Counted from the stretch's first letter, positions 14,343-21,956 are shown. The stretch: DNA of 35,208 nucleotides from Parcubacteria group bacterium Gr01-1014_33 (GCA_007376125.1 VMFQ01000003.1:1-35208), one strand, 5' to 3'. The notes: generated by a model not told the origin, from the sequence alone. Numbers and translations: made by a program.

Positions 14343-14834
14343 TTACTTGGTGAGTGGAGTGGTAAATCTCTCAAGGAATCCACAGGTAAGGGCGATTGCG
14401 ATTGCGTCAAACACGTCATCCGAAGCGCGAAGCGCGCGTGCGTCCGGGAGAGTAAGCTGGACAATTTTTTTTACCTGCGTTTTATCCGCGCGTCCCTGGC
14501 CCGTAATCGCCTTTTTCACCTCTAAAGGCGTGTACTCAAAGACTTTAATTCCTCGCAAAAGAATTGTCAAGAGGATTGCGCCGCGCGCCTCGCTTACCGC
14601 CATCGCGGTCTTGGTGTTTTTGGTAAAAAAAAGTTTTTCCACCGCGGCCGCGTCCGGATTCCATTTCTCAAGGAGAGAACCAAGATGCGCGTGTATGTCG
14701 CAGAGCCGCTCTCCTGGATCGCGCGATATGACCCTAAGGAGTCCGGCATCAAGCAAGGCGGCATTTTGTTTCTGCCACCGAATGCACGCATACCCGATTG
14801 ATTGAGTTCCGGGATCAATGCCGAGGATGATCAT
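14343..14834 (-). CDS. ruvC: Holliday junction endonuclease RuvC
   Basis: RuvC resolves Holliday junctions as a dimer. The 163-residue protein is of family length. Catalytic acids are visible: D7 in LGIDPGTQSIGYA, E66 in AAAVEKLFF, and the C-terminal pair in ASDDVFDAIAIAL. It lies next to yebC, as in many bacteria, but ruvA and ruvB are elsewhere in the window. Heptamer-type repeats occupy the 5' gap, so no Shine-Dalgarno or promoter could be recognised. Confidence 0.97.
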   Translation of the reverse strand: MIILGIDPGTQSIGYACIRWQKQNAALLDAGLLRVISRDPGERLCDIHAHLGSLLEKWNPDAAAVEKLFFTKNTKTAMAVSEARGAILLTILLRGIKVFEYTPLEVKKAITGQGRADKTQVKKIVQLTLPDARALRASDDVFDAIAIALTCGFLERFTTPLTK

Positions 14835-14835
14835 G

Positions 14836-14946
14836 GGTAGTAAGTTGTAGGTGGTAGGAAGTAGGTAGTAGGAAGATAGGGAGGAGAAAAGAATTTTCTC
14901 TCACTTTAAAACTGTCTCCTCCTACAACCTACCACCTACTTCCTAC
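14836..14946. repeat. Inverted GTAGG heptamer cluster between ruvC and yebC
   Basis: Plus-strand GTAGG motifs at 7-bp spacing (14836-14872) face CCTAC motifs at 14916-14946, with a small GAGAAAA/TTTTCTC hairpin between. It can fold into a long imperfect hairpin. The right arm includes the yebC stop codon. Confidence 0.75.
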
Positions 14947-15671
14947 TCTCCTAAGTTCGTATACACTTCCTCTATGTTGTCGTGTTCTTCAAGCGCGTGC
15001 AATAGGGGTTCAATTTTTCTCGTTACAGTCTCATCTGCGACGATGGGCGTTCGCGAGCGGTACTCGTGTCCGGTTTCTTTGACCACAAACCCGTTCTCTT
15101 CAAGGCTGCGGCGCACGCGGTCGCGCTCTTGAAAATCAGTTTCCACGATCCATGAATCTTTTTCTTCGCCAAAGTCCCGCGCGCCGGATTCTATAATAAG
15201 AAGTTCTTTCTCTTCATGCTCTTGTGTGGTTGCCGACAAGCGCTCTACCTCAATAATTCCGATCTTGTCAAAGTTCCAGAGAAGCGCTCCGGATTCGGCA
15301 AGCCGCGCGCCGCGTTCTGAAAGAATATGCCTCACTTCGGCAAATGTCCTATTTTTATTATCCGTGATGCCTTCAATAATAAGAGAGATGCCTCCGGGCG
15401 CGCTCGCTTCCAGGAGAAATTCGGAAAGAAGCGCGCCCTCTTCTTGGCTTTCAGCCCTTTGGATCGCGCGCTCAATAGTATCTTTGGGAAGTCCCGCGTT
15501 GCGGCCTCGCTCCATCGCGGCGCGCAGGCGCGGATTTGCATCCATCGCGCTCCCTCCTGTTTTTGCGGCAACGGTAATTTCCCGGACAATACGCGAAAAT
15601 AATTTTCCTTTACGCGCGTCCGTAAGGGCTTTTTTATGTTTTATCTGCGACCATTTTGAATGCCCTGACAT
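14943..15671 (-). CDS. yebC: YebC/TACO1-family protein
   Basis: YebC-family proteins associate with ribosomes or DNA and have been linked to translation of proline-rich stretches and to transcription regulation. The real start is the ATG at 15671, giving MSGHSKWSQIKHKKALTDAR, the family's invariant N-terminus. This yields 242 residues, the usual length. The 77 extra residues in the ORF track are translation of a palindromic repeat (VVASGAKQS, KRLLIVCPPRNDADG) and should be dropped. A further family motif is KDTIERAIQRAESQEEGA. It lies beside ruvC, a widely conserved neighbour. Confidence 0.97.
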   Translation of the reverse strand: MSGHSKWSQIKHKKALTDARKGKLFSRIVREITVAAKTGGSAMDANPRLRAAMERGRNAGLPKDTIERAIQRAESQEEGALLSEFLLEASAPGGISLIIEGITDNKNRTFAEVRHILSERGARLAESGALLWNFDKIGIIEVERLSATTQEHEEKELLIIESGARDFGEEKDSWIVETDFQERDRVRRSLEENGFVVKETGHEYRSRTPIVADETVTRKIEPLLHALEEHDNIEEVYTNLGE

Positions 15672-15716
15672 GGAGAAATAAGAGGCGTAGGACTTACGCG
15701 ATTGACCTCCATCCGC

Positions 15717-15821
15717 GTCATTGCGAGGAGGACAAACGATTAGCAATCGTTTGTCCGACAAAGCAATCCCGTGCGCGCGCGGCTTTATTCCTTGAGATTG
15801 CTTCGCTCCGCTCGCAACGAC
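15717..15821. repeat. TCATTGCGA-type palindromic repeat, copy 2
   Basis: Outer arms GTCATTGCGA (15717-15726) and TCGCAACGAC (15812-15821) pair with one mismatch. An inner perfect hairpin GACAAACGAT/ATCGTTTGTC lies at 15731-15755. It occupies the gap between yebC and the PH-domain gene. Confidence 0.85.
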
Positions 15822-15855
15822 AGAAAAACAGTCAAACGCGCAAATCTTAAGTCGG

Positions 15856-16371
15856 TTACATATGAGGGAAGTGATCATGTGAAGGGGTTTTTGCAAGCAC
15901 AAGCTCTTTTATGCGGTTTAATTCCGGAATCTCGTCAATCGTAAACTCGCGTTCGCCGGCAGTTTGAATCCTAATCGTGCCAAAGCGGAGAAATGTCTGG
16001 ATTGGGCCGGTGATTTCAATGGTAACGTCTTGGACGTGAGAAAGGGGAATGTCGGCCACCTCGCGGCTAAAAAGACCCTCTTGCTCAACGTCAATAATCC
16101 GTTCGTTTGAAATAATCCACATATCAAGGTAATAATCAGTCCAGGCGAGAAAGAGAACGAGTATCAGGATGAAAAGTGTGAGCGCGGAAAGAAATTGGGA
16201 GAACGGGAGAATCGCTTCAAAATCAAGTCCGAACGGGAGTGCCGAGGCAAAAAATAAAAGAAACGCAAGCAAAAGAAACGGGATCGCGTAGATGACCATC
16301 TGACGGAGAAGGGAAAACCAGTGTTTATGGACAACGGCAAGGATAGTTTCGTTTTCGTGGAGCGTGATCAT
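15856..16371 (-). CDS. Membrane protein with bacterial PH domain
   Basis: The start is taken at the ATG at 16371 (MITLHENETILAVVHKHW), because the extra 23 residues in the ORF track overlap the neighbouring gene. The protein then has 171 residues. After a short N-terminus come two hydrophobic segments at about 26-46 and 59-77. A bacterial PH (DUF304/bPH_2) domain follows: YLDMWIISNERIIDVEQEGLFSR and IPLSHVQDVTIE. This domain is typical of small membrane proteins of unknown role. The two-TM gene ends 4 bp upstream, so they are probably co-transcribed. Confidence 0.85.
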   Translation of the reverse strand: MITLHENETILAVVHKHWFSLLRQMVIYAIPFLLLAFLLFFASALPFGLDFEAILPFSQFLSALTLFILILVLFLAWTDYYLDMWIISNERIIDVEQEGLFSREVADIPLSHVQDVTIEITGPIQTFLRFGTIRIQTAGEREFTIDEIPELNRIKELVLAKTPSHDHFPHM

Positions 16372-16375
16372 GGAG

Positions 16376-16573
16376 TTACGAATTGACGCGGATAAGAAAA
16401 GAAAAAGCAAGGAGCCAGAAAAGAGCCGCGGTAACGGCAAAAAGCGTTACCGGGAATACAGGGAATGATTCTCCCGGAGGCCGATAGATGCGAAGGTAAT
16501 ATATCGCAATACTGGACGCGAACGCGTATCCGATAGTAGCTATCAGAAAAAGCGAGAGTGCGAAAAGAAGCAT
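16376..16573 (-). CDS. Small two-TM membrane protein
   Basis: This 65-residue protein has two hydrophobic segments (about 2-24 and 38-61) joined by a short loop YYLRIYRPPGESFP. It ends 4 bp before the PH-domain gene on the same strand. This spacing is the best support for the gene, since the sequence has no recognised motif. Repeats lie immediately upstream, and no Shine-Dalgarno is evident. Confidence 0.5.
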   Translation of the reverse strand: MLLFALSLFLIATIGYAFASSIAIYYLRIYRPPGESFPVFPVTLFAVTAALFWLLAFSFLIRVNS

Positions 16574-16583
16574 AGTACGCTAA

Positions 16584-16716
16584 GGAATCACAAATTACAA
16601 ATGACAAATTACAAACAATGCCGAAGCCCTAAATTCAAAATCCTAAACGTTTCGGATTTAGAACATTAGAATTTTGAATTTATTTGTAATTTGGCGCTTG
16701 TGATTTGGAATTTACT
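16584..16716. repeat. Inverted AATTACA-type repeat between the two-TM gene and ruvB
   Basis: Left arm sequence around AAATTACAAATGACAAATTAC and right arm around TTTGTAATTTGGCGCTTGTG are roughly complementary. They are centred near 16650 with shared TTCAAAATCCTAAA/TTTAGAACATTAGAATTTTGAA sections. AATTACA is the same heptamer family that occurs inside the femX gene at 34972. Confidence 0.65.
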
Positions 16717-16733
16717 AAACTTTAGTTTAGTAC

Positions 16734-17759
16734 TTATGACAATAAAGGAGCTTGCGAAGGGATTTTAATTCCTAAATGGCGGTACGCTTGGGGTGTGGCA
16801 ACGCGCCCGCGTGAAGTGCGCTCAAGGAATCCGAGCTGCATAAGATAGGGCTCGTATACTTCCTCAATGGAATCTCCCTCTTCAAATGATGCCGCGGCAA
16901 GCGTCTGGAGTCCTACCGGACCGCCGCCGAATTTCTGGACGATAATTTCAAGGATTCTCCTATCCATCTGCTCAAGCCCTTTTTCGTCAATTTCAAGGAG
17001 CGCGAGCGTGGACGCCGCAACGTCTTTTGTGATTTTCCCATTGCCGTGGACTTGGGCATAGTCGCGCATGCGTTTTAAAAGCCGGTTTGCCACACGCGGG
17101 GTAAAGCGCGAGGATCTGGCAAGAATCGCGTATGCGTCTTCGTCCATGCCGACTCCGAGAATGCGCGCCGAGCGCATGATTATTTTTTGTATGTCATCAA
17201 GCGCGTAAAAATCAAGGCGAAACGTCATGCCAAAGCGCGAACGAAGCGGGCTTGAAAGGAGTCCGGGCCGGGTAGTTGCGGCGATTAACGTAAACGGCGG
17301 AAGTTCAATCTGGAGCGTGCGCGCGGAAGGCCCTTTGCCAATGATAATATCAAGTGTGCGCGCTTCCATCGCCGGATAGAGCACCTCTTCCACAAGTTTA
17401 TTTAATCGGTGAATTTCGTCTATAAAAAGGATGTCGCCCGCAAGAAGGTTGGTAAGGATTGAGGCAAGATCTCCGACTCGTTCAATTGCGGGGCCGGAGG
17501 TAACGCGGACATTTGTGTTCATCTCGCGCCCGATCAAATGTGCCATCGTGGTTTTCCCTAAACCGGCCGGGCCGCTCAAAAGAATATGCTCTACGGGCTC
17601 GTTTCTGCCTTTTGCGGCGCGCAGTAAGATATTGAGGTTCTTTTTTACGTGTTCCTGCCCGATATATTCGTCCCATTTCTGGGGCCGTAGCGTGAGGTCT
17701 AACACCGTGTCTTCTTTTTCTTTTACGGGCGCATGAATGGGTGGATTTGACATATTCAT
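16734..17759 (-). CDS. ruvB: Holliday junction branch migration helicase RuvB
   Basis: RuvB is the hexameric AAA+ motor that drives branch migration with RuvA. The 341-residue protein has Walker [10 protein letters not shown] at about 64-72, Walker [11 protein letters not shown] at about 112-121 and the sensor [17 protein letters not shown]. The C-terminal winged helix includes [13 protein letters not shown] and [17 protein letters not shown]. Two ATGs (17759 and 17753) are possible, and neither has a Shine-Dalgarno. The 5' end overlaps a divergent consensus promoter (17747-17775) that reads into a structured RNA, so the two transcripts may interfere. Confidence 0.97.
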   Translation of the reverse strand: MNMSNPPIHAPVKEKEDTVLDLTLRPQKWDEYIGQEHVKKNLNILLRAAKGRNEPVEHILLSGPAGLGKTTMAHLIGREMNTNVRVTSGPAIERVGDLASILTNLLAGDILFIDEIHRLNKLVEEVLYPAMEARTLDIIIGKGPSARTLQIELPPFTLIAATTRPGLLSSPLRSRFGMTFRLDFYALDDIQKIIMRSARILGVGMDEDAYAILARSSRFTPRVANRLLKRMRDYAQVHGNGKITKDVAASTLALLEIDEKGLEQMDRRILEIIVQKFGGGPVGLQTLAAASFEEGDSIEEVYEPYLMQLGFLERTSRGRVATPQAYRHLGIKIPSQAPLLS

Positions 17760-17775
17760 TTTATTTTGCTATAAT
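17747..17775 (+). promoter_or_regulatory. Perfect consensus sigma-70 promoter for the structured RNA
   Basis: TTGACA (17747-17752), 17-bp spacer, TATAAT (17770-17775). The predicted start, 7 nt downstream, is G17782, the first base of the GGTAT helix strand of the RNA candidate. No coding gene of matching orientation lies downstream, so this very strong promoter serves a non-coding RNA. The -35/spacer overlaps the ruvB start codons. Confidence 0.85.
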
Positions 17776-17781
17776 GCAAGT

Positions 17782-18048
17782 GGTATAAAGACGATGTGAG
17801 TTGTAATTTCAAAAGAAAGGGGGGAGACCTCTTCTTTTTTGTGTTTTACAATTTTATAAAAAAAGAAAGCGTCTTTAGAGGTCGTGGGCAATTTAAGGTA
17901 TGGGTAATGCCTTAATGGGGATTTTTACACCAGGGCATGCTGGATATTTAAATATTTAATATTTAAACGTTTCTGGTGTGTGCCTGGAAGAAATCCTAAC
18001 CTCCGTGTTCCTGAACCGGAGTAATTGCCCACGGCCTCTGGAGATACC
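17782..18048 (+). ncRNA. Structured non-coding RNA candidate of unknown family
   Basis: I find the following helices by eye. The ends pair, GGTAT (17782-17786) with ATACC (18044-18048). AAAGACG (17787-17793) pairs with CGTCTTT (17870-17876) and encloses a hairpin at 17811-17839. A 17-bp helix with one G-U wobble joins 17877-17893 and 18023-18039 and closes a four-way junction. Within the junction are a 9-bp hairpin (17893-17915), a long arm (17919-17996) with helices GGATTT/AAATCC, ACACCAG/CTGGTGT and an AT hairpin, and a hairpin at 18001-18021. AGAGGTC (17877-17883) could pair instead with GACCTCT (17826-17832), an alternative fold. I see no signature of RNase P RNA, tmRNA, 6S RNA or SRP RNA. 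Confidence 0.7.
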
Positions 18049-18050
18049 AA

Positions 18051-18153
18051 AAGAGTAATCTCGGAATTACAAATCAAACGCAAATATACGAATTTGAAAT
18101 TATTTGTATATTCGTATATTAATCTTAAATTTGTATATCCGCGATTACTCTTA
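18051..18153. repeat. Palindromic element flanking pilB, copy 1 (3' side)
   Basis: The ends AAGAGTAATC and GATTACTCTT pair. A 35-bp block beginning GTAATCTCGGAATTAC (18055-18089) and a 26-bp block (18102-18127) are identical to copy 2 at 19818-19935. The right end contains the pilB stop codon. It also sits just after the RNA candidate and might serve as its 3' hairpin. Confidence 0.85.
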
Positions 18154-19815
18154 TGCTCCCACCACTCGATTGACCTCTTCAAAATCCGTAATCCCGATAA
18201 GAATTTTAAGAAGCCCGTCTTGGCGCATAGTGATTTGATTTTGACGTTCTCCCTCTTTCATTATCTCAAATTCTGACGGTTCGCGAAGCACTAATTGCTC
18301 CACATTTTTATCAACGAGGATAATCTCAAATACTCCGGATCTTCCTTTATATCCCGTATGATTGCAAAGGGGGCATCCGCCGCTGGCGGCGGCAAAAAGC
18401 GTCCAGAGCTGTTGTTCCGGCGTCGGGACTTTTTCAGGGAACGCGGCAAGCTCTTTTTTAATTTTTTCTTCCAATTCTCGCGTGAGGGTAAGAGCCGTTT
18501 TGCAATGTACGCAGAGTTTTCTTATGAGGCGCTGCGCCATGGAAACATTGATCGCGGGCGCAATAATGGAAGGGCGTACGCCCAAATCAAGAAGGCGGGG
18601 AATAGTGCCTGCGGCGTTATTGGTGTGCAGTGTGGAAAATACCAGGTGTCCGGTAAGAGAGGCGTGCATCGCGGTTTCCGCGGTTTCAAGGTCGCGGATC
18701 TCTCCCACTAAAATCACATCCGGGTCCTGGCGCACGATCGCGCGCAGGCCATTTGCAAAGTCGTACCCTTTTTCCGCGTCAACCTGCGTTTGTTCAATCC
18801 CCTCCAGGTGGTACTCAATCGGATCCTCAATGGTGATGATTTTGATCGTCGGCGAGTGTATTTTTTTTAAAAACGTATAGAGGGTGGTGGTTTTTCCGGA
18901 ACCGGTTGGGCCGGTCGTAAGGATCATGCCGTTTGGTTTTTTGAGCTCGGCGTCTATACATTCTGCGACCCAGGGCTGCATGCCAAGCTCTGAAAATTCC
19001 ACGCTTATTGATTTTGGGTTTAAGATCCTCATCACCACGTTTTCGCCGTCAGGTCCGGGAAGCGTGGAAACGCGAACCTCAATTTCAATCGTGCCGGTAC
19101 GTATGGTAAATCTCCCGTCTTGCGCTTTGTCTCGGATATTGAGTTTGAGCTCGGCAACGAGTTTTATGCGCGACAAGAGCAGGGCATAGAGTTTAAGCGG
19201 GACAAGGGCAACGTCCGCGAGTACGCCGTCAAGCCGGAACCGTATGCGCACCGTATCATGGCGCGGCTCTATGTGAATGTCGGAGGCGTCCAAGGCAAGG
19301 GCTCCGGCAAGAATTACCTCAAGCGTGTCGGTGATCCTCGTATGTTGAGTATCTTTGATCCGCGCGCTGATCTCGTCTGCTGTTTTTATCTCGCGCTGGA
19401 TTTGCTCAATTTTTTCGTGACTTACATGGATTGCGCCCGAAGGCGCGCGCGATTCTGCGGCAATTTTTTGATACAGCGCCCAGACGCGAGTAAGTCCTGA
19501 TTGCGATACTAAGAAAAGTTCCGGGATGTAGCGCTTTTCTTTAAGCGCGGCAAGAGTCTTGAGGGTTTCTTTGAAATCCGGATTACGGAGTCCTATTCGT
19601 ATCGTATTGCCGGTTTGCTGGAATATTGCCGTTTGACTCCGGCGCGCAGTCTCTTCCGAGATGATTTTTAACGCGTCCAGTTCAATGGGAAGGATGGTAA
19701 GATCGGCATACGGAAGGTCGTATTTTTGCGAGAGAATTTTGACGCTCTCCTCTTCCTCCTTTTTTCTAAGGGTTTCCAGTTTGCGCTGTGATTTTTCTTC
19801 AGGAAATAAGGGCAT
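18151..19815 (-). CDS. pilB: Type IV pilus assembly ATPase, PilB/GspE family
   Basis: This cytoplasmic hexameric ATPase powers pilus extension (or a type II secretion-like system). The 554-residue protein has an N-terminal GspE_N-like domain. The Walker A motif is GPTGSGKTTTLYTFLK at about residues 295-310. The Asp box and Walker B are QDPDVILVGEIRDLETAE, followed by the His box STLHTNNAAGTIPRLLDLG. A tetracysteine zinc site (CVHC...CPLC) precedes the C-terminal GYKGRSGVFEI. No other pilus gene is adjacent, although a pilin-like domain is encoded at 30253. Two copies of a palindromic element abut its start and stop. Confidence 0.93.
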   Translation of the reverse strand: MPLFPEEKSQRKLETLRKKEEEESVKILSQKYDLPYADLTILPIELDALKIISEETARRSQTAIFQQTGNTIRIGLRNPDFKETLKTLAALKEKRYIPELFLVSQSGLTRVWALYQKIAAESRAPSGAIHVSHEKIEQIQREIKTADEISARIKDTQHTRITDTLEVILAGALALDASDIHIEPRHDTVRIRFRLDGVLADVALVPLKLYALLLSRIKLVAELKLNIRDKAQDGRFTIRTGTIEIEVRVSTLPGPDGENVVMRILNPKSISVEFSELGMQPWVAECIDAELKKPNGMILTTGPTGSGKTTTLYTFLKKIHSPTIKIITIEDPIEYHLEGIEQTQVDAEKGYDFANGLRAIVRQDPDVILVGEIRDLETAETAMHASLTGHLVFSTLHTNNAAGTIPRLLDLGVRPSIIAPAINVSMAQRLIRKLCVHCKTALTLTRELEEKIKKELAAFPEKVPTPEQQLWTLFAAASGGCPLCNHTGYKGRSGVFEIILVDKNVEQLVLREPSEFEIMKEGERQNQITMRQDGLLKILIGITDFEEVNRVVGA

Positions 19816-19817
19816 CG

Positions 19818-19935
19818 GTAGTAATCTCGGAATTACAAATCAAACGCAAATATACAAACATACGAATAAGAATTCTCCTGATTTGTATATTCGTATATTA
19901 ATCTTACATTTCGTAATTCCGAGATTACTCTTATT
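19818..19935. repeat. Palindromic element flanking pilB, copy 2 (5' side)
   Basis: Perfect 17-bp terminal arms (AGTAATCTCGGAATTAC and its complement) enclose an AT-rich centre. It shares 35-bp and 26-bp identical blocks with copy 1, in the same orientation, with different spacing between the blocks. It starts 2 bp upstream of the pilB ATG, leaving no room for a normal leader. Confidence 0.9.
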
Positions 19936-19940
19936 GTAAA

Positions 19941-21062
19941 TCAAAGCGCCTCGCCGAGTAAAGGCGAGAGGTATTCCTCTGCTTCTTGAAAAGTGGCGAA
20001 CGTACGCGTGAGGCGGAATAGGGATGCGGCGTTTTCTCCCTCCGCGCGGGCGCGTATGCGCGTACGGGTTTCTTCGGTTCCTGTGATATCGGCGCGAATT
20101 TTTTTTGTTTCCGGATCCTGCCAGACGAGCGCGATCGCATGGGCAAAGCCAAATTCTTTTTTTATATGCGCGGCGGTAGCCGGAATATCCCGCGAAGAGC
20201 GGTTTGTTTTTTCAAAATCCTCGCGCGTGAGAAAAGACCAGACAATATGTCGGTCGCGGGAGACCTTTGAGCGTACGGACGCGCGGCCGAAAAGTTGGAG
20301 GAGCGTGATGTCGCGTCCGTTGCTTTCTAGCGCGAGCGCTTTTTCATAGTCCGCTCCGTTCTGGAGGAGGGAAGCGGCGCGGGTAAATGTTTCCGGTTGG
20401 AGAGTAATAGCGGAAAACGCATTGGTGTGTTCAAGGATTCCGGCAAGAAGCAGTGTGCTTATATCAGGCGTAAGCTCCTGCGGCCGCCAATCTCGTATCA
20501 CGAGCGATACAATTTCAGACACCGCCGCATGCGCGGTTTCGGTAAGATGTATAGTGCCGTAGCCGGTATTTTCAGGCGAGGAGTCAATATTAATAACCGG
20601 ATTTTGCGCGAAAAAATCAGGATCAAGACCGGTGCTCGCCTTAAGCGGCTCAATGTCGGGTATGCCGATCGCAATCACGGTATCACATTGGGTCTTACCG
20701 GGATGAAATGAGATTGATCCTTCTTGGATGGGGATGGATTTCGGGGAAAGAGTGATATCAATGTGGTCTTCTTGCTTCTCATAGCGGAGCTGGGAGACGG
20801 GTGACTGAATGGTATCAACGGAGATCACAAATTCTTTGGGGAGCGCTTGGGCGGATGCAAGCGCGGTAAAAGGCGTATCCGACATGTGGAAACGAGTAAG
20901 AGTCGGAAGCGGAAGAGGAAATCCGACAATCTTCCCTTGATGCAGAAGAACGCGATTCAGCACCTCTGCGCTTGCGAGTATATCTAATCCGGCGTGTGCG
21001 GGAATGATAATTCCCACATGTTCGCTTTTTTCAAATACATCTATTGCGTTTTGCATGTCCAT
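19941..21062 (-). CDS. DHH-family (NrnA-like) protein with degenerate active site
   Basis: The start is taken at the ATG at 21062; upstream residues in the ORF track are translated repeat. The 373-residue product follows the DHH/DHHA1 layout of NrnA-type oligoribonuclease/pAp-phosphatases. Motif I is PAHAGLDILASAEVL, motif II VIAIGIPDIEPL, motif III VINIDSSPENTGYG, motif IV AGILEHTNAFS, then a DHHA1-like C-terminus. Key residues are changed: the DHH triad is DSS, the motif I His is Pro (PAH) and its first Asp is Gly, and the motif IV Asp is Glu. I infer it no longer hydrolyses phosphodiesters by the family mechanism and may bind nucleotides or RNA. Confidence 0.8.
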   Translation of the reverse strand: MDMQNAIDVFEKSEHVGIIIPAHAGLDILASAEVLNRVLLHQGKIVGFPLPLPTLTRFHMSDTPFTALASAQALPKEFVISVDTIQSPVSQLRYEKQEDHIDITLSPKSIPIQEGSISFHPGKTQCDTVIAIGIPDIEPLKASTGLDPDFFAQNPVINIDSSPENTGYGTIHLTETAHAAVSEIVSLVIRDWRPQELTPDISTLLLAGILEHTNAFSAITLQPETFTRAASLLQNGADYEKALALESNGRDITLLQLFGRASVRSKVSRDRHIVWSFLTREDFEKTNRSSRDIPATAAHIKKEFGFAHAIALVWQDPETKKIRADITGTEETRTRIRARAEGENAASLFRLTRTFATFQEAEEYLSPLLGEAL

Positions 21063-21073
21063 AGTAATACACG

Positions 21074-21148
21074 AACCCCGTAATACAACCTCGACTGTCC
21101 CGCTGAAAGCGGGACAAAAGCGAAGCTTGTCGAGGTTGATATACGGGG
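21074..21148. repeat. Palindromic element upstream of the DHH-like gene
   Basis: Outer 20-bp arms (CCCCGTAATACAACCTCGAC and its near-complement at the right end) enclose a GC hairpin TGTCCCGCT/AGCGGGACA. It lies immediately upstream of the DHH-like start. From 21149 to 21212 a looser series of ACACGAA motifs follows. From there to 21337 I see only the lone DnaA box. Confidence 0.8.
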
Positions 21149-21297
21149 CGAACAGACACGAACCTAAGGAGCACGAACAGCTCAAACAGAAAGACACGAA
21201 CAGACACGAATAATTGCTATTTAAGCTGTTGGTATGCCCGGTGTGTGTCTCATTTACCCATTCGTAGCGCGGGCGCGGGAAAAGTCAACACAAGAAA

Positions 21298-21306
21298 TGT
21301 GGATAA
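21298..21306 (-). promoter_or_regulatory. Lone perfect DnaA box
   Basis: TGTGGATAA is the exact complement of TTATCCACA. It is the only perfect consensus box I noticed, and it lies far from the candidate origin in an intergenic region, so it may be chance or a DnaA-titration or regulatory site. Confidence 0.4.
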
Positions 21307-21337
21307 CTTTTTAATACACTGTAACCCCTCACACCTA

Positions 21338-21498
21338 TCATTGCGAGTCCCGCTGATAAAAACGAGTAACAATCGTTTTTATGGACGCGGCAATCTCATC
21401 CTCGGAATGGTCGATTACTCGGAAGTCAAGATTGCTTCGGAGAAATGATTGGAAAAAATGATTGCCAACCATTTTCTCTCATTTTTCCTCGCAATGAC
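21338..21498. repeat. TCATTGCGA-type palindromic repeat, copy 3
   Basis: The left end TCATTGCGAG and right end CTCGCAATGA are perfectly complementary. The inner part has smaller hairpins (AAAACGA...TCGTTTT). It is the longest of the three copies and lies upstream of the promoter of the lipoprotein-like gene. Confidence 0.8.
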
Positions 21499-21531
21499 GG
21501 ACAGGGCCGTGAGGGGATACAACACGCCCTC

Positions 21532-21560
21532 TTGATTTTTGTATGAATATATTGTATTAT
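21532..21560 (+). promoter_or_regulatory. Promoter of the lipoprotein-like gene
   Basis: TTGATT (21532-21537), 17-bp spacer, TATTAT (21555-21560). The predicted start is about 21567, followed by a leader with a strong Shine-Dalgarno (AAAGGAGAG) before the ATG at 21611. Confidence 0.65.
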
Positions 21561-21610
21561 TTCTTTAGAAAAATTGCAAGAGACGGGCAAAAGCGCGAAA
21601 GGAGAGCGAA

Positions 21611-21956
21611 ATGAGGGAAATAGCTCTTTTTATTGGTATTATATTATTTGTGGGTGTAGGGCAATTTATCGGCGGGTGCGTGGCAGTAGTAAGGGAATAT
21701 CAAGTTCCTGCTGTTCCTCCCGCAGTGCAACAGTACTACTACTCTCCTGATCCTTTCGGATACCCTGGCGGCCTGTCAGTTGATCTATATATATCAGGGC
21801 AAACATGGAAAACACCACAAGAGACACCACTACGGGAAAAAACGGTTTATAGTAATTCCCGTAGTACCTGTTATTCCTCTCTATCCTTATTATGCTCCGC
21901 GAGTGGCTCCTTTACCACGGGTTCTGCTAATGCCGCCTGTTCTGCCAATGCGCTAA
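21611..21956 (+). pseudogene. Frameshifted small lipoprotein-like gene
   Basis: The first part (MREIALFIGIILFVGVGQFIGGC) is a hydrophobic signal with a possible lipobox IGGC, then VPPAVQQYYYSPDPFGYPGG. After the (TA)n run at 21786-21794 the ORF-track frame becomes low-complexity Ser/Cys, while the neighbouring frame gives a natural-looking tail: YQGKHGKHHKRHHYGKKR, then a proline-rich stretch ending MPPVLPMR with stop at 21954-21956. A 2-bp loss of TA (or gain of one base) would explain the break. It has a good promoter and Shine-Dalgarno. It could be a real mutation, phase variation at the TA run, or an assembly error. Confidence 0.6.

Noticed and set aside
15672-15902. 77-residue N-terminal extension of yebC in the ORF track
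   Set aside because: It is translation of a palindromic repeat; the family start MSGHSKW lies at 15671.
17782-18048. RNA candidate as RNase P RNA, tmRNA, SRP RNA or 6S RNA
   Set aside because: The GAGGAAAGUC and ACAGAA boxes of RNase P, the tRNA-like ends of tmRNA and the GGAAGGAAGCAGC-type loop of SRP RNA are all missing; no 6S-like single central bubble is evident.
17925-18276. ORFs over the structured RNA and flanking repeat
   Set aside because: They follow palindromes on both strands and have no protein-like pattern or ribosome site.
21063-21197. N-terminal extension of the DHH-like ORF
   Set aside because: It reads through a palindromic element and a cysteine-rich shadow; homologous sequence starts at MDMQNAIDVFEKS.
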